A stretch of 64,000 nucleotides of DNA, taken from the NCBI GenBank assembly GCA_036763105.1, contig JBAIYS010000001.1, positions 309,860-373,859 on the forward strand. Direction: 5' to 3'. Position 1 is the first letter of the stretch, and each line of letters starts with the position of its first letter. The stretch is from Peptococcaceae bacterium 1198_IL3148 (lineage in GTDB: Bacteria; Bacillota; Desulfotomaculia; Desulfotomaculales; Desulfohalotomaculaceae). Of the stretch, positions 1 through 9,604 are shown piece by piece. The notes beneath the pieces are model-generated. The model was not told the origin of the DNA. It saw only the letters and a program-made list of their open reading frames with translations, and made no database searches. A program made the position numbers and the translations under genes.

Positions 1-2862
1 CATCATTTCTGCTGCCATATCCTCCGCGTCCTGCGCCTCGAACTTGGCGCTTCGCTCTTTGTCCCGTTCCAATACTGGTTTTAGGTACTGACCGGTGTAG
101 GATTGTTGTACCTGCACCACCGTTTCGGGACTGCCGGTGGCCACCACTTGTCCGCCCTTATCGCCGCCCTCGGGACCCAGGTCGATGATGTGGTCGGCGG
201 TTTTAATTACATCTAGGTTGTGCTCAATCACCACCATGGTGCTGCCGTTGTCCACCAACCGGTGTAGCACCTGCAACAGCCGATCGATGTCGGCAGCGTG
301 GAGTCCGGTGGTGGGCTCGTCCAAAATGTACATGGTTTTGTCGGTGGAGCGGCGGGATAACTCGGTGGCCAGTTTCACCCGCTGGGCTTCCCCGCCGGAC
401 AGTTCGGTGGCCGGTTGCCCTAAACGAATGTAGCCCAAGCCCACATCCTGCAACGTCTTGATCTTGCGGTGAATCTTGGGGATGTTTTTAAAGAACTCCA
501 CCGCTTCATCCACACACATATTTAAAACGTCGGCAATGGATTTGCCTTTGTATTTGACCTCCATAGTCTCCCGATTATAACGGGCCCCTTTACAAACCTC
601 ACAGGGCACGTAAACATCCGGCAAAAAGTGCATCTCAATTTTGATAATGCCATCGCCCTGGCAGGCTTCACAGCGGCCGCCCTTGACGTTAAAACTAAAC
701 CGTCCCGGCTTATAGCCCCGCATCTTAGCCTCGGGCAATTGGGCAAACAGCTCCCTAATATAGCTAAACACGCCGGTATAGGTGGCTGGGTTGGAGCGCG
801 GTGTCCTACCAATTGGTGATTGGTTAATATCTATCACCTTATCTAAGTGCTCTAAACCTTGAATTTCCTTAAATTGACCCGGGCGATCTTTGGCCCGGTG
901 TAATTTTTGGGCCAAGTGCTTGTAAAGCACCTCATTGACCAACGTACTTTTACCGGAACCGCTGACGCCGGTAACACAGGTAAATACACCCAGCGGAATG
1001 GAGATATCCAGATCCTTTAAATTGTTTTCCCGGGCGCCAATAATTTTCAGTTCTTGGCCGTTGCCCTGCCGCCGCTGCTGAGGAACCGGAATCACCTTGC
1101 GACCACTTAAATATTGGCCGGTAATGGATTGCTCATCGGCAATTATTTGTTGGGGCGTGCCGGCGGCAATCACTTTACCACCCTTTTCCCCCGCCGCTGG
1201 GCCAATATCAATCACGTGGTCTGCAGCCAAAATGGTGTCTTCATCGTGTTCCACCACGATCAGAGTATTGCCCATATCCCGCAGTCGTTCCAGCGTCTTA
1301 ATCAACCGCGTGTTGTCCCGCTGGTGTAAGCCAATGCTGGGTTCATCCAGCACATACAACACTCCGGTCAAACCAGAACCAATTTGGGTGGCCAAGCGAA
1401 TCCGTTGGGCCTCACCGCCGGAAAGGGTGCCGGCCGCCCGATCCAAGGTCAAGTAATCCAAACCCACATTAACCAAAAAGCCTAAGCGCTCTTTAATTTC
1501 TTTCAGGATTTGCCGGGCAATCATCTGCTCTCGCTCGGTAAACTTTACTTCTTGAAAAAACTGTTGTAGTTTAACCACCGACATGGCAGTAATTTCGGTA
1601 ATGTTTTTGCCGGCAATCAGTACCGACAGAGCCTCGGGCTTTAATCTAGCCCCTTTACAAACAGGGCAAGGCTTAACAGTGATGTATTTTTCCAAATCAT
1701 CCCGTCGATAGTTAGACGTGGTTTCTTTATACAATCGATTCAGGTTGTTAATTACCCCTTCAAAAACCGCACTGTATTTATAGCCATCGCCAAAGACAAA
1801 GTTAATCTTCTCTTTACCAGAGCCATAAAGCACTCGCTCCAGGTCTTGGGGGTTCATTTGCTCCACCGGCACATCCAAACTAAAGCCATAGTGCTCCGCC
1901 ACAGCTTGCAAAATACTTTGGCTGTTGAAGCTTTTATACCAACCCTTAATGGCTCCTTCGGCAAGGGATATACTTTTATCCGGAATTACCAGATCCGGGT
2001 CGATTTCTTCATTAAAGCCCAAACCGGTGCAAGTGGGACAAGCACCAAAGGGACTGTTAAAGGAAAACAGTCTGGGGGTAATTTCGCTAATGCCAATGCC
2101 ACAATCGGCACAGGCAAAGTTTTCACTAAATACCAAGGGCGAGCCGTCCACAACATCCACCGTCACCACTCCCTGGCCTTCCTTAAGGGCAGTTTCCAAC
2201 GAATCTGCCAGACGTTTTTCAACCCCCTCCCGAATGGCCAAGCGGTCAATCACTATTTCAATGGTATGCTTTTTGTTTTTTTCCAGTTTAATTTCGGCAG
2301 TGGCTTCCTGCACTTCGCCATCCACCCGTATCCGTACATAACCACGTTTTTTTATACCCTCAAGGATTTTAACATGTTCACCCTTTTTCCCCCGCACCAC
2401 CGGTGCCAGCAGTTGGATTTTAGTGCGTTCCGGCAGTTCCATTAACTGGTCCACCATCTGCTGTACCGTCTGTTGGGTAATGGGCTTGCCACATTTGGGA
2501 CAGTGGGGTTGCCCCACCCGGGCATACAACAAACGCAGGTAATCGTAAATTTCTGTCACTGTACCCACCGTACTGCGGGGGTTTTTACTGGTGGTTTTCT
2601 GGTCAATGGAAATGGCCGGCGATAAGCCTTCAATGTAGTCCACATCGGGCTTATCCATTTGACCCAGAAACATCCGGGCATAGGCCGACAGTGACTCCAC
2701 ATAGCGACGCTGCCCCTCGGCATAAATAGTGTCAAAGGCCAACGAACTTTTGCCCGAACCGGACAAACCGGTAATTACCACCATTTTGTCCCTGGGTATC
2801 TCGATGTCAATATTTTTCAGGTTATGGACACGCGCGCCCTTAACCACAATTTTATCCAGCAT
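1..2862 (-). CDS. uvrA: Excinuclease ABC subunit A (UvrA), C-terminal end cut by window edge
   Basis: UvrA is the ATP-dependent damage-recognition subunit of nucleotide excision repair; it loads UvrB on damaged DNA. The frame runs open to base 1 and gives 954 residues, about the full family length, so only the last few residues are missing. Visible are Walker A GLSGSGKS near residue 32, a second Walker A GVSGSGKS near 635, ABC signatures LSGGEAQR in both halves, and zinc-finger cysteine pairs (CADCG...CPTC near 250-280, CEAC...CEVC near 730-760). The start ATG at 2862 is preceded by GGAGGACAGAC, a good ribosome binding site. uvrB lies 100 bp upstream in transcription, the usual SOS repair pair. 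Confidence 0.97.
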   Translation of the reverse strand, partial: MLDKIVVKGARVHNLKNIDIEIPRDKMVVITGLSGSGKSSLAFDTIYAEGQRRYVESLSAYARMFLGQMDKPDVDYIEGLSPAISIDQKTTSKNPRSTVGTVTEIYDYLRLLYARVGQPHCPKCGKPITQQTVQQMVDQLMELPERTKIQLLAPVVRGKKGEHVKILEGIKKRGYVRIRVDGEVQEATAEIKLEKNKKHTIEIVIDRLAIREGVEKRLADSLETALKEGQGVVTVDVVDGSPLVFSENFACADCGIGISEITPRLFSFNSPFGACPTCTGLGFNEEIDPDLVIPDKSISLAEGAIKGWYKSFNSQSILQAVAEHYGFSLDVPVEQMNPQDLERVLYGSGKEKINFVFGDGYKYSAVFEGVINNLNRLYKETTSNYRRDDLEKYITVKPCPVCKGARLKPEALSVLIAGKNITEITAMSVVKLQQFFQEVKFTEREQMIARQILKEIKERLGFLVNVGLDYLTLDRAAGTLSGGEAQRIRLATQIGSGLTGVLYVLDEPSIGLHQRDNTRLIKTLERLRDMGNTLIVVEHDEDTILAADHVIDIGPAAGEKGGKVIAAGTPQQIIADEQSITGQYLSGRKVIPVPQQRRQGNGQELKIIGARENNLKDLDISIPLGVFTCVTGVSGSGKSTLVNEVLYKHLAQKLHRAKDRPGQFKEIQGLEHLDKVIDINQSPIGRTPRSNPATYTGVFSYIRELFAQLPEAKMRGYKPGRFSFNVKGGRCEACQGDGIIKIEMHFLPDVYVPCEVCKGARYNRETMEVKYKGKSIADVLNMCVDEAVEFFKNIPKIHRKIKTLQDVGLGYIRLGQPATELSGGEAQRVKLATELSRRSTDKTMYILDEPTTGLHAADIDRLLQVLHRLVDNGSTMVVIEHNLDVIKTADHIIDLGPEGGDKGGQVVATGSPETVVQVQQSYTGQYLKPVLERDKERSAKFEAQDAEDMAAEMM

Positions 2863-2929
2863 GTCTGTCCTCCAGTTTGTAGAATTATCGCCTAATTCGC
2901 AGGGAGCGGTTTCCACGCCGCCCCGCCAA

Positions 2930-2958
2930 CCAATTCAAAATTCCTAATTCAGAATTCC
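2930..2958. repeat. AATTNNG heptad array (uvrB-uvrA gap)
   Basis: The short uvrB-uvrA gap holds tandem 7-base units of the type AATTCAA / AATTCCT / AATTCAG. The same heptad family recurs in at least nine other gaps of the window. Confidence 0.6.
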
Positions 2959-2962
2959 ACTC

Positions 2963-4984
2963 CTACTCCTCCATCACTTCTGAAAAGGCCGGCTGGGGGT
3001 TTTTGACGCCCCGCAATCTCAGCCGCAATTCGATTAAGCTGTCCCGCAGTTGGGCGGCCTTTTCGAATTCCAGTTCCCGGGCAGCCTGTTTCATTTCCTT
3101 TTCCAGATCGGCAATCAGTTTTTTCAGGTCCTTTTTGGTCAACTTATCTACCTGCTTGCCGACGGTATATTTAGCCGGGGTCTCGGCAACTTTAGTGGCC
3201 TCTATAATATCCCGCACCGCTTTTTGCACCGTTTGCGGCGTGATGTTGTGCTCCTTGTTAAAGGCCATTTGAATTTCCCGCCGCCGTTCAGTTTCACCAA
3301 TGGCCTTTTCCATCGACTTGGTCATTTTGTCGGCATACATAATCACTTTGCCTTCGGCGTTGCGGGCAGCCCGGCCGATGGTTTGAATCAGCGACCGCTC
3401 ACTGCGCAAATAGCCCTCTTTATCGGCATCCAAAATGGCCACCAAAGTCACTTCCGGCAGGTCTAAGCCCTCCCGCAACAGGTTAATGCCCACCAACACG
3501 TCAAACTCGCCCAAGCGCAAGTCCCGCAAAATCTCCATCCGCTCAATGGTACCAATGTCGGCATGCATATAGCGCACTTTGATGCCATGTTCTTTAAAGT
3601 AATCGGTTAAATCCTCGGCCATTTTTTTAGTTAAGGTGGTTACCAACACCCGCTCTTTGCGTTCCACCCGCTGGCGGATTTCGCTTTCTAAATCATCAAT
3701 CTGTCCCTTGGTGGGGCGCACAAATATTTCGGGGTCCACCAAACCGGTGGGACGAATAATTTGTTCCACAATCTGCTGACTGTGCTGCATTTCATAAGGC
3801 CCCGGTGTGGCCGATACGTAGATGCGCTGACCCACCTTTTGTTCAAACTCCTCAAACATCAATGGGCGGTTATCTAAGGCCGAAGGCAGGCGAAAGCCAT
3901 GTTCCACCAAAGTCAATTTGCGGGACCGGTCTCCGGCATACATACCACCCACTTGGGGAATGGCCACGTGGGATTCATCGGCAATTAACAAAAAGTCATC
4001 GGGGAAAAAGTCCAACAAAGTATAGGGTGGCTCGCCCGGGGCCCGACCGGTCAAATGGCGGCTATAGTTCTCAATGCCGCTGCAATAGCCCACCTCCTGC
4101 ATCATTTCTATGTCATATCTGGTCCGTTGCTCTAAGCGTTGGGCCTCCAGCAGTTTGTTCTGATCTCTCAGTTCCTTTAATCTTTGTTCCAATTCTTCCT
4201 CAATGGTGACAATGGCCCGCTCCATTTTGGCATCTGAAGTGGCGTAGTGGCTGGCTGGGAATACCGAGATATGATTCCTTTCTCCCAGCACCTCGCCGGT
4301 AAGCACATCAAATTCCACCATCCGATCAACTTCATCGCCAAACAGTTCTACCCGCAAACCCTTTTCGGTGGCCGAGGCGGGGTAAATCTCAATGATGTCT
4401 CCCCGCACCCGAAAGGTTCCCCGGGTAAAGTTAACGTCATTACGGCTATATTGAATATCCACCAGTCTACGCAAGATTTCATCCCGGTCATACACATTGC
4501 CGGTGCGCAATGACAACACCAGGTTGGAGTATTCCTCTGGGTTACCTAAACCGTAAATGCAAGAAACACTGGCCACCACAATGACGTCCCGCCGCTCAAA
4601 CAGCGCACAGGTGGCCGAGTGACGCAATTTATCAATTTCATCGTTCAGGCTGCTGTCCTTTTCGATATAGGTGTCGGTTTGGGGAATGTAGGCTTCCGGT
4701 TGATAATAATCAAAGTAGCTGACAAAGTACTCCACCGCATTGTTGGGAAAAAATTCCTTAAACTCACTGCACAGCTGAGCCGCCAAAGTTTTATTGGGCG
4801 CCAACACCAACGTCGGCCGATTTTGATCAGCAATTACGTTGGCCATGGTATAAGTCTTACCAGAACCGGTAACTCCCAGTAAGGTTTGATGTTTTAATCC
4901 CCGGTCCAGCCCATCGATTAGTTGCCCAATGGCCTTGGGTTGATCACCTTGGGGGGTGTATTCGGATTTAAGTTGAAAATCCAC
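2963..4984 (-). CDS. uvrB: Excinuclease ABC subunit B (UvrB)
   Basis: UvrB is the helicase-like subunit that verifies damage and recruits UvrC. The protein has Walker A GVTGSGKT near residue 37, the beta-hairpin segment rich in tyrosines ([12 protein letters not shown]) near 92, the DESH helicase box near 335, motif [11 protein letters not shown], and a C-terminal UVR domain (EKAAQLRD) near 640 that binds UvrC. The frame can also begin at a TTG at 4990, but the GTG at 4984 lies nine bases after GGAG (GGAG-TGATTGCTC-GTG), so I prefer it; this gives 673 residues, the normal length. It is transcribed ahead of uvrA. Confidence 0.96.
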   Translation of the reverse strand: MDFQLKSEYTPQGDQPKAIGQLIDGLDRGLKHQTLLGVTGSGKTYTMANVIADQNRPTLVLAPNKTLAAQLCSEFKEFFPNNAVEYFVSYFDYYQPEAYIPQTDTYIEKDSSLNDEIDKLRHSATCALFERRDVIVVASVSCIYGLGNPEEYSNLVLSLRTGNVYDRDEILRRLVDIQYSRNDVNFTRGTFRVRGDIIEIYPASATEKGLRVELFGDEVDRMVEFDVLTGEVLGERNHISVFPASHYATSDAKMERAIVTIEEELEQRLKELRDQNKLLEAQRLEQRTRYDIEMMQEVGYCSGIENYSRHLTGRAPGEPPYTLLDFFPDDFLLIADESHVAIPQVGGMYAGDRSRKLTLVEHGFRLPSALDNRPLMFEEFEQKVGQRIYVSATPGPYEMQHSQQIVEQIIRPTGLVDPEIFVRPTKGQIDDLESEIRQRVERKERVLVTTLTKKMAEDLTDYFKEHGIKVRYMHADIGTIERMEILRDLRLGEFDVLVGINLLREGLDLPEVTLVAILDADKEGYLRSERSLIQTIGRAARNAEGKVIMYADKMTKSMEKAIGETERRREIQMAFNKEHNITPQTVQKAVRDIIEATKVAETPAKYTVGKQVDKLTKKDLKKLIADLEKEMKQAARELEFEKAAQLRDSLIELRLRLRGVKNPQPAFSEVMEE

Positions 4985-5128
4985 GAGCAATCACTCCGTG
5001 ATTTTAATTTTAATAACACAGCTAAATAACCTTTGCCAGTTGAGACTGCGGTGCCTCTTGCTATCAGTTACGGTTAAACCCCAACATCTGCTGCACCGCT
5101 CACTTTTAGATAGTTTCTTGATATTAAA

Positions 5129-5155
5129 ATTATACCATTGCAGTCAAGTTTTCAA
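5129..5155 (-). promoter_or_regulatory. Possible uvrB promoter
   Basis: On the minus strand TTGAAA (5155-5150) is followed after 15 bases by a perfect TATAAT (5134-5129). The spacer is short for a sigma-A promoter, so only the -10 element is strong. Confidence 0.4.
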
Positions 5156-5173
5156 GACCTATCTAAGCAAAAA

Positions 5174-5202
5174 TTTTAGGGCTCATTAAATGAGCCCTAA
5201 AA
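5174..5202 (-). terminator. Terminator of the binding-protein lipoprotein gene
   Basis: A near-perfect palindrome, TTTTAGGGCTCATT and its complement (14-base arms), is followed by a T run on the minus strand, 160 bases past the lipoprotein stop codon. Being symmetric and A/T-flanked on both sides it could also work on the other strand. Its GGGCTCA core resembles one arm of the TGTAGGGG elements. Confidence 0.7.
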
Positions 5203-5259
5203 TATATTATACATGTAGTTATTAACGTAATCCATGGTAGATAGTACATATTTCGAGAT

Positions 5260-5304
5260 GTAAGGGCTCAATTCATTGAGCCCACCAAATTTGGTATGGC
5301 AACT
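5260..5304. repeat. Half copy of TGTAGGGG-type palindromic element
   Basis: One hairpin half (GTAAGGGCTCAATTCATTGAG followed by CCCACC) of the ~110-bp element described at 8096-8206; the second half is absent or decayed. Confidence 0.65.
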
Positions 5305-5334
5305 TTATTCCAACGGCTGGAATCAGGCACCACC

Positions 5335-5360
5335 AATTATAATTCAAAATTCATAATTGC
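5335..5360. repeat. AATTNNG heptad array
   Basis: Tandem AATTATA / AATTCAA / AATTCAT units directly downstream of the lipoprotein stop codon. Confidence 0.6.
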
Positions 5361-6890
5361 TTATTGCCCACCTTGCCCGCCGCCCTGTTGCTGACCGCCA
5401 CCTTGTTGCCCTTGTTGCCCTTGCTGTTCCTGTTGTTGTTGGCCACCGGCTTGGCTTTCGATGGTTTGTACTTCACCATCTATTTGTACTTCCACCGTTT
5501 CACCTTCTTTGGTGGTGATCTTTAGGGTGGTCTTTTGTTGTCCCTGACCCTGCTGCTGGCCAGACTGTTGTTGCCCCTGTTGTCCTTGCTGACCTTGTTG
5601 CTGCTGACCTTGTTGCTGTTGACCTTGTTGTTGCTGACCTTGTTGTTGCTGACCTTGTTGCTGTTGCTGGCCTTGCTGTTCCTTCATTCTATCTTCCAGC
5701 AGGTAGGCATTTTCCTGTTGAATCAGCCTTGGGGGCACAATTTTGGTCGGCACTGTATAATCACCGTTATTTATTCTGGTGTCATAGTCAAAGGGTTTGC
5801 CCTCGGCTAAATCCTTGGCCGCCTGGTAAGCCAGTCCCGCCAACATGTCCGGCCGATTATCCACCTCGGCATCGTGTTCGCCACTGGTCAATGCCTTTAC
5901 TGCTTTGGGATCTGCCCCGGCACCAACGGTAACCACCCGCCGTTCCATACCCATTTGCTTTAACACTTCCACCGCCGCCATGGCTAAATTGCTGTCATTG
6001 GCCAAGACGGCATCGATATCACTATTTTGAGCCAACACCTGCTGCATCGTCATTTTGGCTATATTGGCATCCCAACGGGGGTGTGGTTGCGATAACACCA
6101 CATCAATGTTTTCTATACTTTGCAGCGCAGTGTTTACCGCTGCGGTAATGCCCTGGGCCATTTGATCATTGCTGTCCCCTTCCAACACCACCACTTTAAT
6201 GGGTCCACCATCCTGAATGCCCATGGCTATCTGCTGCTCGTCTGGAATGATCAGCTGCTGTTGTTGCTGCCCTTGTTGACCGCCCTGCTGGCCCTGTTGC
6301 TCACCCTGTGGTGATTGTTGTCCCTGCTGTTGACCCTGTTGCTGCCCTTGCTGTTGCTGGGACGGCTGGGGGGTTAGCAACACTTCTCCCTGTTTAAGCT
6401 GTTGTTGGGCCTGTTGTAACAGCGTTTCCAAATAACGAACCTGTAAACTGCCGGTGCGACTGTGATCCGAAGTAATGTAGCCATCCACCGGCGTGTTCTC
6501 CGGCAAAGTCTCCAAAGCAATCACTTTAATGTTATTCTGCGTTAACAGGCGAACCAACTCCGGACCAATGGAGGCATCGGTAACTTGCAATATCACAACC
6601 TTAACCTTTTCCTCAATCAACTTTTGAATGTCCTTTTGCTGTTGGGTGGGATCACCCTTGGCATCCATCCAGGTAATTTTAGCCTTATCCTGCTTACCCG
6701 ATTCGTTAATGATCTGTTTTATCGTTTGGTTGCCATTGCGCTGTATATCAGCGACACTAACCCCAATCTTAGGTCCCTGCTGTTGTTGGGGAGTTGGTTT
6801 TTTATTAGCACCGCCACAGGCAGTGGTCATTAACGCCGCCATCAATATCATTATTAAAAACCGACCCATTAACTTCAGCCCTTTCGCCAT
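5361..6890 (-). CDS. Periplasmic-binding-protein-like lipoprotein with Q/G-rich tracts
   Basis: The N-terminus has a membrane signal and a lipobox (LMTTAC, Cys near residue 25), so this is a lipoprotein on the outer face of the membrane. The folded part resembles sugar-type ABC substrate-binding proteins (Peripla_BP_4 / RbsB-like): KIGVSVADIQRNG, VKVVILQVTDASIGPELV, DIDAVLANDSNLAMAAVE, and VGAGADPKAVKAL. Two long low-complexity tracts of Q and G interrupt it, one near residues 175-213 and one near 400-445, and a third Q/G tail closes the protein. No ABC permease or ATPase gene lies nearby, so the ligand and partner are unknown. The ATG at 6890 has AAGG immediately before it; the in-frame ATG eight codons in (after AAAGGG) may be the real start. 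The repeat tracts make its length likely to vary between strains. Confidence 0.8.
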   Translation of the reverse strand: MAKGLKLMGRFLIMILMAALMTTACGGANKKPTPQQQQGPKIGVSVADIQRNGNQTIKQIINESGKQDKAKITWMDAKGDPTQQQKDIQKLIEEKVKVVILQVTDASIGPELVRLLTQNNIKVIALETLPENTPVDGYITSDHSRTGSLQVRYLETLLQQAQQQLKQGEVLLTPQPSQQQQGQQQGQQQGQQSPQGEQQGQQGGQQGQQQQQLIIPDEQQIAMGIQDGGPIKVVVLEGDSNDQMAQGITAAVNTALQSIENIDVVLSQPHPRWDANIAKMTMQQVLAQNSDIDAVLANDSNLAMAAVEVLKQMGMERRVVTVGAGADPKAVKALTSGEHDAEVDNRPDMLAGLAYQAAKDLAEGKPFDYDTRINNGDYTVPTKIVPPRLIQQENAYLLEDRMKEQQGQQQQQGQQQQGQQQQGQQQQGQQQQGQQGQQGQQQSGQQQGQGQQKTTLKITTKEGETVEVQIDGEVQTIESQAGGQQQQEQQGQQGQQGGGQQQGGGQGGQ

Positions 6891-6947
6891 CCTTGTTAAT
6901 GGTATTATGGTTTATTTTTTACTTTTTTACTTTTGAAAAATTTTCTT

Positions 6948-7514
6948 TTATTGATCCCCTGGGAGCAATTTTTTATATTCGTCCCGAATCATTTGAAAAT
7001 CTTCCCAAACCGGTTTTTTTCGCCGTGGATCCCTCAGCAGGGCCGCCGGGTGGAATGTGGGCATAATTTTAATGCCACTTTTGCTCTCCAACCATTGACC
7101 GCGCATTTTGGTAATCCGCGCATCGGGGCTAATTAAGTTTTGTAACGCGGTGCCGCCCAATAGCACAATAATCCGAGGCCTAAGGATCTCAATTTGCTGC
7201 CACAGCCAAGGCAAACAGGCGGCGGCCTCCTTCCGGTTGGGTACCCGGTTGCCCGGTGGCCGACACTTAACCACATTGGCAATATAAACATCTTCCCGTT
7301 TTATTTCCGCCGCGGCTAAAATCTTATTTAAAAGTTGACCAGCGGCGCCCACAAAGGGTATGCCCTCCAAATCCTCGTCCTTGCCCGGTCCTTCACCAAT
7401 CAACATTATTTTGGCATGGGGATTTCCGGTGCCAAATACAATATTGGTTCTGCCTGCGGACAAACCACAGCGCTGGCAACCAACTATTTCCTGCTCTATT
7501 TGTTCTAAACTCAT
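6948..7514 (-). CDS. Uracil-DNA glycosylase, family 4 (Fe-S type)
   Basis: Removes uracil from DNA and so starts base excision repair. The 188-residue protein has the family 4 active-site motif GEGPGKDEDLEG (from residue 40), the HPAALLR motif (His155), and four cysteines at 13, 16, 84 and 100 spaced as the 4Fe-4S ligands of this family. Start ATG is preceded by GAGGGAG. It lies 57 bases upstream of the lipoprotein gene on the same strand and may be co-transcribed with it. Family 4 rather than Ung is common in thermophiles and clostridia; assignment is firm. Confidence 0.93.
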   Translation of the reverse strand: MSLEQIEQEIVGCQRCGLSAGRTNIVFGTGNPHAKIMLIGEGPGKDEDLEGIPFVGAAGQLLNKILAAAEIKREDVYIANVVKCRPPGNRVPNRKEAAACLPWLWQQIEILRPRIIVLLGGTALQNLISPDARITKMRGQWLESKSGIKIMPTFHPAALLRDPRRKKPVWEDFQMIRDEYKKLLPGDQ

Positions 7515-7629
7515 AATACTCCCTCACTCACCTTTGTTATATCGCCATATATTTTATCATTTTGCATAATTATCGGCAATTTTTACAACAATATAGTATA
7601 AATTTACAAAGCAAATGGAGGTGTCCGCT

Positions 7630-7767
7630 ATGGCAGATGTAAAAGAGCGTCGGGAGGTTAATTTAGGCACTTGGGCTACCTTTCAGCCCGGCTGGTGGGT
7701 ACTACACGTAATTAGTATCATTGTTGTGGGTTATCTCGGATATTATATTTTAGCTGGAATGCGCTAA
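7630..7767 (+). CDS. Small single-span membrane protein (45 aa), unknown
   Basis: A 45-residue frame, MADVKERREVNLGTWATFQP at the N-terminus, then one hydrophobic span (VLHVISIIVVGYLGYYILAG). A clear ribosome binding site (ATGGAGGTGTCCGCT) precedes the ATG, and an AT-rich promoter-like stretch (TATAGTATAAAT, near 7592-7605) lies upstream. It is one of very few plus-strand genes here and sits 14 bases before the DUF3243 gene, which has its own RBS, so the two probably form a small operon. I do not recognise a family. The good RBS and the hydrophobic helix argue that it is real. Confidence 0.7.
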   Translation: MADVKERREVNLGTWATFQPGWWVLHVISIIVVGYLGYYILAGMR

Positions 7768-7781
7768 AGGGGGCTTTATAA

Positions 7782-8054
7782 ATGGGTTTTAATTTTGATT
7801 TAAAGGAAGCCAACACCAATTGGGACAATTGGAAGTCATACCTAGGTAAAGCGGTAGAGTTTGCCGAAGAACTGGGTATTTCCCAAGACCGGATTGACCA
7901 CTTTGCCTATCAAGCCGGGGCAGTGCTGGCAGAAAGTGTTCCCCCAGCCAACCCCGAGCAAAAGGCAGTTAAAGAACTATGGGAAGTGGCCAACAAAGAA
8001 GAACAACAGGTGATAGCCCATTTAATGACCAAGTTGGCCAAGAAAAACAGGTAG
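7782..8054 (+). CDS. DUF3243 family protein (YmfJ-like)
   Basis: A 90-residue soluble protein that resembles Bacillus YmfJ: an N-terminal NWDNWKSYLGKAVEFAEELG segment, then a helical region ending in EEQQVIAHLMTKLAKK. The family is widespread in spore formers and its function is unknown to me. It has an AAAGGGGGC ribosome binding site 8 bases before the ATG and follows the 45-residue membrane protein in the same direction, divergently from the uracil glycosylase gene. Confidence 0.85.
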   Translation: MGFNFDLKEANTNWDNWKSYLGKAVEFAEELGISQDRIDHFAYQAGAVLAESVPPANPEQKAVKELWEVANKEEQQVIAHLMTKLAKKNR

Positions 8055-8095
8055 CAAAGAGGCAATTTTTTAAACATAATAATATCGTATAATAA

Positions 8096-8206
8096 TGTAG
8101 GGGTTCGATTCATCGATCCCACAAAACGTAACATTTGTACCTGGTGAAAACTATTATTCAAATAACAAACGTTACTTTAGTGGGCCCAATAAATTGAGCC
8201 CCTACA
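8096..8206. repeat. TGTAGGGG...CCCCTACA palindromic element, full copy
   Basis: A ~111-bp element with terminal inverted repeats TGTAGGGG / CCCCTACA. Each end is itself a small hairpin (GGTTCGATTCATCGATCC on the left, GGCCCAATAAATTGAGCC on the right) and inner AACGTTAC-type segments also pair, so the single strand can fold as a two-headed palindrome. At least seven full copies occur in the window, all between genes. Confidence 0.85.
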
Positions 8207-8295
8207 AAAAGCAAAAAAATTGATTCCTAAAAAAGCAAACTACTTCTAAAATGCGTTTGTTGTTTGCAACACATCGTATAGAACCACACAGCAAT

Positions 8296-9531
8296 TTACC
8301 ACTTAAATCTCTTCTTTAACCATCGAATGACTGGCCCTTCGGTGGTTATATCCATGTGGCATTTCTCGTGGGGATCGGGCACCGGGATGACGCCAAAGAA
8401 TTCACTGTCCGTTAACTTTACCAACTCCCGGCGATAACTTTGCTGTTGGCCACTAATGTAGGAAACTTCTACAAAACCGGCGGTATAACGGAGCAAATAG
8501 TCCAGCGCAGCTTTGTTAAATAAAGGCATGTCGTTAATGCCGATAATCACATCCCCCGAGCGCAAGCCTATGCGCCAGGCAGCGGTTTTGGGAATCACAT
8601 CCAACACCTTGACCCCATGGCTGGGCGGCACATAAATTGGTTTATCCTGCAATTCCATCCGTTGGCCAACGTGAATTAACGCCTCATGGCCCAAGGGTGA
8701 AAACAGCGCCGCTATAACAGCAACGGCAAAATACTTACCTGCCAACACTGCCAATAACAATAACACCACGCTATATATAAACAGATATTTAGCAGAAATA
8801 TGAGCTTTTTCCTGGGGCCTTCTGGCGGTAACCAAATCCCCGTAGCCTAAACCGGCCATCACTGGAAACAGTGCATATAGTAGCGTATCGGGATCAGCAA
8901 CCTCCAGTTCCGGTTTAATTAATGGCCACCAATCGGGCATAGCCACACCGGCGTGCACCGCTGTTGTTTGTCCGACAATTAATAACGCCACCACCGGTAT
9001 CGGCCAGAAACGTTGGAGCACATAGCCCCCCACCACTTGATCGGGGCCAATTTTTATATAGGCCGGCACCGCACCCAAATGACCGCTAAAATAAATCAGC
9101 ACACTTTCCACCATGTGCAGTATCGCCACCAGCGCCAACACTTGGGGGACACTGACCTGGGGCCACCCAAACACCAAGCTGGAAAAGGCCACAATACCGC
9201 CGGCATAGGCAAAGCATAAAAACCGGGCATCAATCAACAATAACAACAGCGCCACCGGCCAAATATAGTTCAATCCCGAACCGGACAGCGTTAAGCCCAC
9301 AAAAACCATCAACAAACTGCCAATGAACCCACCCACCAGTCCATAACCGGTGGCTTGTACCAAATCCGGCAACCAATTGCCATTTTTAACGCCAAAAAAA
9401 CTTTGCCTAATTTTCAACATGCGTCGATATTGAAAGGCAATTAGCAACAACACCAGCCAAAACAAAGGATTGAACAGATGGGAAAACATTTGTAGCACTA
9501 TTGCCGGAAAAATATCAACCAGCCAAAACAT
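8296..9531 (-). CDS. MinJ-like PDZ-domain polytopic membrane protein
   Basis: A 411-residue protein with about eight N-terminal membrane spans (residues 10-285) and one C-terminal PDZ domain (about 300-375, with VKVLDVIPKTAAWRIGLRSG and GDVIIGINDMP). This architecture and its place next to a ctpB-type protease, ftsX, ftsE and uvrB match Bacillus subtilis MinJ (YvjD), which links DivIVA to MinD at the division site. That role is inferred from architecture and gene order, not from clear sequence identity. No minCD or divIVA gene is in the window. A terminator separates it from the protease gene upstream, so it probably has its own promoter. Confidence 0.8.
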   Translation of the reverse strand: MFWLVDIFPAIVLQMFSHLFNPLFWLVLLLIAFQYRRMLKIRQSFFGVKNGNWLPDLVQATGYGLVGGFIGSLLMVFVGLTLSGSGLNYIWPVALLLLLIDARFLCFAYAGGIVAFSSLVFGWPQVSVPQVLALVAILHMVESVLIYFSGHLGAVPAYIKIGPDQVVGGYVLQRFWPIPVVALLIVGQTTAVHAGVAMPDWWPLIKPELEVADPDTLLYALFPVMAGLGYGDLVTARRPQEKAHISAKYLFIYSVVLLLLAVLAGKYFAVAVIAALFSPLGHEALIHVGQRMELQDKPIYVPPSHGVKVLDVIPKTAAWRIGLRSGDVIIGINDMPLFNKAALDYLLRYTAGFVEVSYISGQQQSYRRELVKLTDSEFFGVIPVPDPHEKCHMDITTEGPVIRWLKKRFKW

Positions 9532-9565
9532 TTAACCAGCCCCTATTTGAGGTTAGAATTGTAAA

Positions 9566-9595
9566 ATAAGACCACAGCGTTAACCGTGGCCTTAT
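9566..9595 (-). terminator. Terminator downstream of the Ctp protease gene
   Basis: On the minus strand ATAAGGCCACG...CTGTGGTCTTATTTTAC forms an 11-12 bp stem with one G-T pair and a T-rich tail, 10 bases past the protease stop codon. Confidence 0.65.
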
Positions 9596-9604
9596 CCAAT
9601 GAAC

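Larger units (their letters stand above)
4985..5360. other. Gene-free gap upstream of uvrB
   Basis: About 375 bases without a gene. It holds a likely uvrB promoter (5129-5155, minus strand), a strong palindromic terminator (5174-5202), half of a TGTAGGGG-type element (5260-5304) and a heptad array (5335-5360). I looked for a LexA operator of the Bacillus type (GAACN4GTTC) and did not see a convincing one. Confidence 0.6.

Noticed and set aside
3805..4209. 134-residue plus-strand frame opposite uvrB
   Set aside because: Antisense shadow of a conserved gene, no RBS, no recognisable domain.
5535..5810. Leucine-rich open frame on the plus strand
   Set aside because: It is the antisense of the CAG/CAA-rich polyQ tract of the lipoprotein gene; no RBS and no family.
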